The notes below the pieces were generated by a model. It saw only the letters and a list, made by a program, of their open reading frames with translations. It was not told the DNA's origin and searched no databases. A DNA stretch of 11,627 nucleotides from the NCBI GenBank assembly GCA_038087015.1, contig JASBNA010000170.1:1-11627 (forward strand), written 5' to 3'. This document shows, piece after piece, positions 1 through 8,827 of this stretch; within the stretch, counting starts at the first letter, position 1; the number at the start of each line of letters is the position of its first letter. The position numbers and the translations under genes were made by a program. This DNA comes from Cerrena zonata (taxonomy: Eukaryota > Basidiomycota > Agaricomycetes > Polyporales > Cerrenaceae).

Positions 1-1156
1 ACCAGAAGATATTTTTTTAGGCTAGGATCTATCCCTTGAAGGTTCCCGAATGATTCAATGTAGAAGAAAGGAACAAATAAGGCGTAGAAGCCACTGCAAC
101 GGAACATTTTCAGATATTTAAAAATCAAACAAACAAGGGCTTACAGGAATGCGCCGACGGTAGCCAAGACGTATCGCAAGTCTGTAAATCCCGTTAAATC
201 AACCGCCCCTGCCAGCGTGAGCTTCTTCTTGAGGGGCAGATTCGTGCGGATGGTTAACGATGCAACAGACAGACAAGCCAACGTGATGAATGCAGATACT
301 CTAACGGCCCAGCCAAATCCAAGACTGGAGATGAGCCGTTGAAGCACGATCGGGTAGACGATTCCACCGACCGCACTGCCAGAGGTAACGATACCGATAA
401 CATAGGCCCTCTTCCGCTTGAACCAATGACTCGTGATCGCTACAGCGGGTGTGAAGCTAGTCAAAGAACGGTCACTCGAAATGAAACTCAAAACATGAAG
501 CATACTCACACTAATGCGTTTCCAATGCCGAAAAGAACGCCGTGGCAGAGATAGAACTGATATGTTTGGCCGGCTTGACAAAGAGAAAGGAGCATCAGGG
601 ATAGCACGATTATGACAGAACCCAATGGAAGTAGGATCTGTACTACATGTTTCAAATGACATATCAGAAAGAACTGTAAGAATGATCACTCACACTAGGG
701 CCATAAGTATCAAATATTCTTCCTATGATAGGAGAAAGACCGTAGAGAATAAATAATTGCAGCGACCCGATTAACGAGATCACAGAAGAGGATGTATTCG
801 TCAGAAGAGTCGTAGAATAATATTCTTGGAAAACGCCCTGTGTCACATCCCAACTTAGCTCTTGTGCTCAATTCAATTAAACGAGACATACATATGCATT
901 GATTATTCCGAAAGAGGCAAACAAGGTGAGAAACCCTCCCATGACTGCGAGCCAAGCTTGGACGCCACCCTCCGGAAAGGTTACAGTTTCAGGGGAGCCA
1001 TCCTTCTCATGGTTAGATAGTACCTCATCGGAAGCAAATGAGGGTAGTTTAGCCTCTTTCGTTGGGTGTTCACTTGCAATATCGTTTCCTAAGGAACCTG
1101 GCGAGGCGCTGAGCAGGGGGGAGAGGATCAGCGCTGGAATGAGAAGTACCTGACAT
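1..1156 (-). CDS. Monocarboxylate-transporter-like MFS permease, partial (C-terminus beyond left edge)
   Basis: Probable plasma-membrane carrier of the fungal monocarboxylate porter (MCT, SLC16-like) branch of the major facilitator superfamily; the substrate cannot be read from the sequence. The proposed exons on the minus strand are 1156-1150, 1097-892, 837-694, 637-510, 456-145 and 93-1, separated by introns of 51-56 nt with GT..AG ends. About 296 residues are visible of roughly 430 usual for the family. Residues 1-44 form a polar cytosolic tail. The MCT entry motif PEGGVQAWLAVMGGF follows at about 45-59, then GIINAY|GVFQEYYSTTLL, the loop SPIIGRIFDTYGPS, the helix ILLPLGSVIIVL, then FTPAVAITSHWFKRKRA and the helix GIVTSGSAVGGIVYPIV. 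The last visible segment is GFYALFVPFFYIESFG. Every junction keeps the frame and joins conserved family segments. The start is the least certain part: it uses a 7-nt first exon (ATGTCAG), because the exon 2 frame has no upstream ATG before a stop. The neighbouring TEA gene is divergent, 2.4 kb away. Confidence 0.87.
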
Positions 1157-3563
1157 GTTCCCTGAGGCTTGTCTAGAACTCAGTATCCTGATAGTATACA
1201 CAACAGCGTAAAGGGTCAATGCGAAGACAGGGACAGGACATGGAGAACAAACCGGTAACTTAAGTTTGTAGTGCCAGCGTTTACGGTTTGTAATCGGCTC
1301 CGTTTGGCTGGAGGATATACAATATTTCTATAGAATTGCATCATTTCGCATTGCGAGAATAATGGTAATGCTCGGAGTTTTCATCTACGGATAGGGTCTT
1401 CAATGATGGGAATCTGCGAGATGACGTATTATAGGCTGAACATACCTAAGGTGATTTTCTCAGGCCTCGGCTATGGATATCAGTACTTGAAATTTGCGCC
1501 ACAGCATTACAACTTGAACCATGAGATCCATACAATGACCTCTTGTCAGTACGGAGAATAGATCACAAGCTGGAGGAACGGAGGATTAGCGGATCCTCAT
1601 TACTCAATCGGTCACTACTTTGAACATCGGAAAAGACCGAAACTCAAATCTGTATGACTAAGTAGCTGGATGTATTTCCTCTTAAAAGAGGCCAAAAGTC
1701 CTATTTTCAATATGCGTAAAGCACTAAAGGCCAATATACTCATGACTTACGTCGACTAGATACCGCAGCACGAAATCTCACATCACGTAGCGAGCATTCC
1801 CGAATAGGAAATATCTCGAAGTTGATAAACGTATTCTCAATATCTTTCCTCAGGACTCCCCTTCATAGGACAAGACTCCTTTATAAATGTATAATATATG
1901 TTTCAGATACCTTCCACCGGGTTTCATCCCATAAAGAGCTCTAAAGACGAATAAATTGCTTGACTATACTTAATAGGACGTTCCGCGTTCCGATCGTTCG
2001 GCAACTTCCGTCGCCCGTGTTCCAAAACATCCAAGCTTTTTTTCCTAAAGGTTGCTTTGTATTCAGGAGCTCAATGTTCCACCTTCAAAGATCGGGGCAT
2101 AGCAATTTGTAGACATAGTACTCCACAAAATATGTATGACGGAACTTCCGCTCTCTCCGTACTTTGCTAACTAGTATCGCTGAAGATACAGCATCAGGGC
2201 GGGACGTGTCTTATTCACCTGGCCTGAGCGAGCTTGCACCCAACTTGGACTGACTCTGGCTTCTACTATAGTATATACACTACAATACAGCGTCGCCCGA
2301 GGCTTGTGGTACACTCACAACGCGCTCATTCGAAAGGTCACAGTGAATCACCGGTTCACTCAATGAAATTTGAGTTGACAAACCAATTCCTACACAGAAG
2401 ACACTGATCGGCCTATCGATTTCGAGGAGCAAGTACATCATTCTGAATCAGATCACTGGTCAAAAAGCCTGCTAACTTAGAAACTGATAGGTTTGACGCG
2501 AAGGGTCCGCCTCGCATCGGCATGAGCCGTACTGTAAGACTTCTAGCGCTATTTACGGAGGATGATCTCTCCGGATGCTGAAAAAGGATTCCTTTGGTTG
2601 TAATCCTCCACTACGTCGTTCTCGGCAGAACCTGGCATGCGTAAGCTACAAGCCCAAACTAGTTTGTATGCGGACTGTATCGTAGGATCCATAGGCGCAC
2701 TGCCAGCGGGACAGCTTCGAGATTTCCCGCTGAACGTTGAGCGTATTATGAAGTTCTGAAGATGGAAAGCTCTGCAAGCAACGAAAGGTGTTCAAGTGTC
2801 GGAACGCAAGGAGCTTTGAAATGGCCGATTGGGACATCTTCAAGCTAGTCGAGATCTGTGCCTTCCCAAGGTACGTACTAATTCAGGTCAAGATAATTCC
2901 CAATATATGACAGTCTTGTTCTCGGATGTAGGCTACAAGCAAGACGACGCTTGCGATGGTCGTTGGAAAGTTGATACAGCTTTTAGCGAGGCAGCACATG
3001 CAAATATTTACACCTAGCAGTACTAGCAATGAGGCTTCTGTGTTCAAAATGGTGCTGAAACGAATGTCAAACACAGACTGGCAACGAGGAACGAAGCTGG
3101 TGCACAGGTCTCTCCCCCCTCCCCAAGCACTGCGTCATGACTACAACCGCCTTTCCACCACGCAAACACGCTGTTACCCAAATGCTTCCCAAAGGTACGG
3201 CGTACCGCGAAAAAGGGCGTCTTTACATCGGCGCCTGTAGGCGTCTAGTTTAACGCTCTTTCAAGACGAGTGCCTTCGCATCCACACGGATGTCAGTAGG
3301 CCCACTCTTCCGGAGCTAAGATCTGTTAAGCCAGATGCCAGTGTGCCATTTTGGTGTAGACTTCTTTGACCCTAAGGACATTAACTCCCGGTGATGTGAT
3401 TGTCCCGCATCCTTTGTCTTTAATAGGGCAGTACAAACTGGTCTGTGGTACAAAAAGGACATCGACGTAACTCCTCAACCCGGTCCAACTCGAAGAACCT
3501 ATTCACTCTCACTTCGACACACAGCTACCTTCCACCTACCCACTTCATTTACCACTCTTACCA
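1157..3563. other. Intergenic region between divergent genes, no supportable gene
   Basis: About 2.4 kb between the start of the MFS permease (minus strand) and the start of the TEA factor (plus strand). Open frames are short, with none above 60 codons between about 1160 and 2640 on either strand, and none that I can link to a protein family. The 2640-3240 part has several overlapping frames of 60-95 codons on both strands that look like chance. The most coding-like piece is a 29-codon frame from the ATG at 2821 beginning MADWDIFKLVEICAF, followed by a donor-like GTACGT, but no continuation can be assembled. I saw no tRNA, rRNA, long repeat or transposon terminal repeat. The region presumably holds the promoters of both flanking genes. 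Confidence 0.6.
3480..3563 (+). promoter_or_regulatory. Pyrimidine-rich leader of the TEA-factor gene
   Basis: The roughly 80 bases before the ATG at 3564 are rich in C and T with very little G (for example CTACCTTCCACCTACCCAC), as is common around fungal transcription start sites. The start codon lies in ACCAATGCC, a reasonable fungal initiation context with A at -3 counted from the ATG. I could not identify a convincing TATA box or the exact transcription start. Confidence 0.35.
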
Positions 3564-5087
3564 ATGCCTTCCCGTATAACTCACCCCTCTCACTCTGCCA
3601 ATGGCAGCATCTCTGCTCTCCAAGACCCTAACAGTGCGGTCAACACCATTCTCTCCGGACGCAAGTGCTGGAGGATATTGAAAGGCCGTAACGAGCCTGT
3701 CTGGCCTCCTCCCCTCGAAGCTGCCCTCATTGAAGGTATATTGCATCGGTATCTCCGTACTATCGGGAATACTTAAACTCTATTCGTTTCGTTCAATGAA
3801 GGTCTTCAGAAGTACAAACCAACAGGCTCACGCTCGACTAAGGCTTTGGGACGTTTGCCCATGAGAAACAAGTTTGTCTCGGACTACATCTTCGAGATAA
3901 CGGGCAAACGGCGAACACCCAAACAAGTCGGGAGTCGAATCCAACAACTCCGAGACACCAATTCCGGAAAGCACAGTTAGTAACCATTGTATCTCATCCA
4001 CCATTCGCGACTCTAAACGTACATGCAGTTGTCAAAGTCCTTTCCGATCAGCACTACGATATGCTGAGGCCCGCGCGCTCCGTCTCTGACGAGGACGTGA
4101 TCAATGAGATGACCTGCATGACTGAACGTCCGGCAACAGAATATATCGAAATTCCCGTGTCACCTCCCCAGGACGAGCCCCATCCTAGTGACTCCCGGAA
4201 TAACTGTCCACGCCCGCTCCGCGACATTAATCCTGCTGCCACTTTCGTGTCTGAGACGAAGGTGGAATGTTGGTCCCTCTTCAACGTGTTCCAGAACGAT
4301 ATCCTCGTCGCTACTGAGACCTACAAAACCGGAGTGTCAACCTGTCCCATCGGACGCCGCTTCATTTGGGAATGCCAGATATATTTACAGCACCACTCTC
4401 GTCCCCAGCTTCTGGCCTAAGCTCTGCAGCTGTTCAGGTTGGTCATTGTTACAGACTCTCTTTGTTGTCCTGGATATTGATAGACATGTCGTATAGATCC
4501 CACACAGTACACTATCTCCCAGGAGATCCTACGCCAAGATAGTCATCAGGTTCTTTCCTCTGTCGTGTATCACTTCGTGTTCGCTTCCTCTCCATCGCGA
4601 TCACTTTCTCCCGCATCTGTGGATGACGGTAGTAGTATTGGAGAGTCAACGTCTAGTGTAAGCTAACTTTTAGGTTATGTCGACAGTTACTGACTAACAT
4701 TGCCTATAGTCACATCATGGCCCTGATTTTGAACATTTCATGACATCCTCAGCGCATTCACCCCTCTTCGACGATGCCCACAACACTTTGTTCTTTTCCC
4801 AATCGATGTACAACAGCGGGGTATCATACGACAGTGAACCCGCAAGTCCCCTAAACGCGGCAATGCCGTCCATGTTGATTTCCTTCCCTCAAGATACCCT
4901 CATGGGGAGCCGTATGGCTTCGAATCCCTCCGCGTCGTTCCCAACATCGGGTCAAGTATGTGACAGTTTCTTCCCACCCGAACAAGAAACATCCTGTTAC
5001 AATCACAACCTGGCATTCCCTGGCATGGTCAGTAGAAGCGCAGTCCTGCCCCAGATTTCTTTCCCTGACGTCTATTTGCTTCCCTAG
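3564..5087 (+). CDS. TEA/ATTS-domain transcription factor (AbaA/TEC1/TEAD class), with a frame change in exon 3
   Basis: Predicted nuclear DNA-binding protein. Members of the family (AbaA, TEC1, TEF-1/TEAD, Scalloped) bind CATTC-type sites, and in fungi they control development or filamentation. Exons are 3564-3735, 3802-3975, 4029-4437, 4497-4657 and 4710-5087; introns are 52-66 nt, the last with a TACTGACTAAC branch site. The TEA domain spans residues 30-113: RKCWRILKGRNEPVWPP, LEAALIEG|LQKYKP, ALGRLPMRNKFVSDYIFEIT, and the recognition helix GKRRTPKQVGSRIQQLRD at about 92-109. Downstream lie a conserved-looking central region (RDINPAATFVSETKVECWSL) and then YIYSTTLVPSFWPKLCSCS|DPTQYTISQEI, ending in a Ser/Pro-rich tail and the stop at 5085-5087. 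The frame ending in VATETYKTGVS and the frame starting before YIYSTTLVP differ by one base between about 4325 and 4380. Either one base is extra or missing, or a 43-nt intron (4336-4378, weak GTCAAC donor) is spliced out. The product is then 430 or 416 aa. Read through unshifted, it stops at 4418-4420. Confidence 0.88.
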
Positions 5088-5584
5088 ACCTTCTGACATG
5101 CTGTTCCGAGCCCCCTCCCGCTTTCATAATATTTGTTCCTTCTTGACATTTGATACTACCACCACGGACTTCTATCACATTGTATTACCTCTTCGTCTCT
5201 ATCGTTCTAAAATTTCCCCATATGTTGTACGTTTTCCCAAACTCTCCCTTGTAAAAGTTGTCTATCCGATATCACGCATAATTGGCCGTTGAAAATACTA
5301 CCACATATATTGTCCTTAGCCACTAGTGTAATGAAACAAGTTTTGGATCCTAAAAATTCAGCTTTCTGTTCCTGCAATATCGCACTTTATTGTTTCCCAG
5401 ATATGATGGCCGTATCGCGATCCACTAGTATGAAGAGATTCAAAGAGATCTCCCCCTTCATGATCGGCGTCTCCTTGGTAGCCGAGTTCAAATGCAAGAC
5501 AGTAGTATAGGTTTCAGTGATATATGGTGTCCGTAAATCGCCATATCTCTCCTTTTCGGTGAACAGCGAACTTGAATCTTCTAG

Positions 5585-6062
5585 TTCTCAACTTCATCGA
5601 TAGCGTCAAATGGGGTATGTTCTACTCTCAGTTGGCCGATCCCTCAACAGATCCTTACCCACCGCGACAGTGGTTCGAAGAGCGCTCTTGGGCCACATGG
5701 AGAACAGAGAACTTCATGTATGCGGTCGGTTTCTCGTAATCGACGTCTGACTGAGTTACCCCCACTGAGGGCGAAAACGATTGGAACAAGTGTCTGCCAT
5801 TGCGTCCAGATAGGCACCGTCGGCAAGAACTGGAAGGTCAATCTTGCGGATGCCCAGAACGCCCTCTAATATGAATAACTGTCGACAATATGTCCAGAGT
5901 AAGGTTTAAGCCCCGTGCTCTCGCCGCCCCCCTGCAGTCAAGAGTTTCGGTGTGGAGTATGTCCCGCGATGTGGTGTCGTTGGTAGTCTATTCACAGATG
6001 CTCAGAGGAGCGCCAGGTCCCCTCCTGTTAGTATATCATCACCTGACAATCCCGGGAACTAA
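5585..6062 (+). other. Coding-like islands, possible remnant of a spliced gene, unidentified
   Basis: Two short plus-strand stretches read like protein but are not joined by a clear gene model. The first, 5587-5736 (50 codons), follows an acceptor-like TTCTAG and contains DPSTDPYPPRQWFEERSW and TWRTENFMYAVGF before a stop that overlaps a GTAATC donor-like site. The second, 5940-6059 (40 codons), follows a CTGCAG acceptor and contains SFGVEYVPRCGVVGSLF before a TAA. Between them, a different frame gives GKNWKVNLADAQNAL and then a stop. I do not recognise the family. It may be a decayed gene or transposon fragment, or chance; open frames of this size are common by chance. Confidence 0.15.
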
Positions 6063-7798
6063 CGTCAACCAGCAGTAAGCAACGCATTAAACCATAGGAC
6101 AGTCGAGGCCAACATTGATAACATGATTTCACCTACGCTATGTGGGGAACAAACCATACTTGGTTTCATTACGTAGAACCATCCAGAACACATGCAGTCC
6201 AGAATAGAGGTCGTAAATGTACTGTAGGCGCGAATAGAACGAATAGAACACCCCGATGATGGAGGAACGCCCTTGCAAGACACCGGAAGCTGTATAAGAG
6301 AATGACCGGGACCCACGAAGACTGTTGTATGTGTGACCTCCATGTGTTCTTAGGCGAATGATGATGTTTAAAGAGCGAGCGCTGGTGGTCATGGGTGCAG
6401 AGCTCACCAAGCCTTTGGTAGACGATCAAGATCCTTATCAGAATATGAATAAGTGTATTAAAGTTCATGAAAACTGTCTTGAAGTCAACCAAGATGTAGT
6501 AAGACCGGCCCGTATTAGTATACTGTACTCCGTCACCTCACCAAGTACTATAGGACTCTGGTTTCCGAGAACGGGTGTGAAGTACATGAACATGGGGACT
6601 AGGTTTCGAAATCACACATGACACTGCTATCGTCGCATTCCCGTGAGCCATTCAGTACGATCTGCAGATTGCTAAAAGGGAAAGAAGCAGTACATGAAAT
6701 CAATGAATCTAGAGCTTCAGCGTCATCAGGTAAGCGATATATCGTTACAAACCGGGTGGTTCCTAGTGTCTTGCTTCGGATCCCTTCCCAAGATGATTGT
6801 CCCGTGGTGAATCCCACCCCGTATGGCAGGTCGCCGTAAGGCGTTCCTAAACAACGGACAACCTCGCGTCGGCCTTTGCCATCTTGCGACCAATGGTGTT
6901 GTCTGTAGTTGGTAAGTTGCAATTATGGGAACCGTTGTATCCTCGTTCTGTGGATAGAGTTACAGCCTAAACTCCGTAATTCGAGGACTTCGATCCGACT
7001 GGAGGTCGGTGGCATTCATTTCGGAAGGGCCACTGCGCTGTTAACACAGGTTTGAAGACTCGAAGAAAATTTCCCTAAGGCCAAAACACTAGGCATGTGG
7101 CAGTGTAAATCGATAACGTACGTACCTGCGTCATGTAGTCCGTTACGAAAGTGGCCTTGTTCTTTGTACGTGGTAGGCTGCGCACGCTAACATGATATTC
7201 GAAATGACGTTGAAAAAATTATTCCCCGATCTTCGTATCGGACAACTGGGAATAGATTAGGCAAAGTCTCCAACAGGTGGAATGTTCACGGGAGATCCCA
7301 CAGAAGATGATAGAGCTTTACGAAACATAAAACCCACATACCGTAGAATCCGCGCCCAAGAAGTAAAACCAACCGGTTTTCTGTATTTAGATCTTGTTTC
7401 TGTTCTAGAGTCAAAACGGGAGGTACCTTGCGCTCATTCTGTTGCGCTCAGCCTGAGATGTCCTTCTGACTTCCTCTTGCAAAGAAGGTTGTGAAATGAA
7501 TAGGATCGCAGTCTATTCTTGAGCTTAATTGGCGCTCTTGAAGGCCTCAGGGTCCACACGCATTTCCTGTGGCGTTCTTCACAGGGTGAAAATTGAAGAT
7601 GCAGAAGGTCAGCGTGAAGAGACAGGCTCTCGAACTTTGAGATTTGGCAATCGTCTGAACGCTTAAGGCTCTCCGTTCCTATGAGTCTCGTAATGGGTCG
7701 TTATATATACGAATAAACATGCTTCACTTACTTCACACAACCAATGACCGTCATCCTTTCAGTATCGACCTCAATGAGGTATTCATCCTGCACTGGAT

Positions 7799-7830
7799 CA
7801 TGTAAAGCCCGTGTGCACGAGTTTTACATG
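7799..7830. repeat. 32-bp near-palindrome (hairpin)
   Basis: CATGTAAAGCCCGTG and CACGAGTTTTACATG are inverted copies separated by two bases. The arms match at 13 of 15 positions; one mismatch would be a G-U wobble in the plus-strand RNA. It lies in the region between the convergent TEA and amylase genes, about 1 kb beyond the amylase stop. Its role is unknown; it could be a protein-binding palindrome, a transcript hairpin or chance. Confidence 0.5.
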
Positions 7831-8827
7831 TTCTGAAGGATCACTCCCCAGAATTCTGCACCTATATTGAAACAGGATTCTTGTGCAACACCCCAACTTT
7901 CCTACTTGCAAGGATCATCAAACACAATTCGGATCAAGACCACTTATGGTGCTGCGAGTTGAATATACACGCTGTCTGTGCCAGGTAAGCAACAACACCT
8001 TTTAGTTCTTTATGCCCGAGCAGTCGGAATCACGTCGCGTGCACGATGTAATATGTCGAAAAAACGCATGTGGGAGGAGATAGACAGCACTGCAAACCCG
8101 GGGCAAATAATCGAGATGCGACCTTCACGGGAAGCTAACCCGAGTAGAGCCCATTGTGGGGCCTTTCTTGGCGAACGTTGAGTTGTAACGCTTCAGAATA
8201 GAATAGGATTGGCCCAAACGATCACTCACCTTCATAAAACTCAGCGAACACAACGTTTTAGGAGATCTCCCCCGCCCAAACTCGATCTAGGTGGGGTTCT
8301 GGCACGACTTCCGAGCGATACGCCTTTGGCGTCAAGGAAACTTCCTACTTTTTCCTGTTTTGTGTCTGAGCATACCCTCCCACACAAGACGCCGTCAGAC
8401 ACGACGGATAGACGCCAAGATGAACATAGGAGCCCGTCAGTGAATTTAGACAGACGAAGCTGCCGAGCTGGAGGGTGCAAAGTACCTTGAACGAGGAACC
8501 TACCTTCCCAACCTCCTAGTGACGCAGAACAACGTCATATCGGTCCCGCCGGTGCAGCGATGTATACGATATCGGCGTGGGGCCTGTTCAAGTAGCTTGT
8601 CCGAGGGATGAAATAAATCCATGAGGCAATCGAGAATCCACAACTAAAGTTTGCATTAGAACGCGAAGCTAAGCCACAGGTCTGGAAATTTGGAAACAAA
8701 TCGAGACGGTCCGTTAGAAGGAGTCGCAGTTCGATCACAAATAGATACACGATTAGAGATGAAGTATGTTTATGTCCGAATGTAAACGAGTGTGTCCGTG
8801 AGTCGGGGGAGAGAAGCGAATACTTCT

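Larger units (their letters stand above)
5088..8827. other. Intergenic region between convergent genes, no supportable gene
   Basis: About 3.7 kb between the stop of the TEA gene (plus strand) and the stop of the amylase (minus strand), so both 3' untranslated regions lie inside it. Open frames are mostly 60-130 codons, on both strands, overlapping each other and without recognisable motifs; the longest (8535-8939, minus) overlaps the amylase 3' end out of frame and looks like its shadow. Coding-like short islands occur at 5585-6062. A 9-bp tandem duplication GAATAGAAC lies at 6232-6249 and a near-palindrome at 7799-7830. I saw no tRNA, rRNA, transposase or long terminal repeat. Confidence 0.55.

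Noticed and set aside
1796..2446. CATTCC (about 1796) and CATTCT (about 2441) as AbaA-type binding sites upstream of the TEA gene
   Set aside because: A six-base motif with one degenerate position is expected a couple of times in 2.4 kb on two strands, so these are not evidence of autoregulation.
2883..3074. 63-codon minus-strand frame rich in hydrophobic residues, as a small membrane protein
   Set aside because: It overlaps equally long frames on the plus strand, has no splice or promoter context, and a frame of this length is expected by chance.
4960..5292. 110-codon plus-strand frame overlapping the TEA gene's last exon
   Set aside because: It overlaps the supported exon in another frame and continues into the 3' region without any motif.
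6232..6249. Tandem duplication of GAATAGAAC
   Set aside because: Only two 9-bp copies with no larger repeat context; likely replication slippage.
8209..8490. Overlapping plus- and minus-strand frames (93 and 79 codons) as a small gene
   Set aside because: Neither has a recognisable motif or splice context, and open frames on both strands over the same bases suggest base composition rather than coding.
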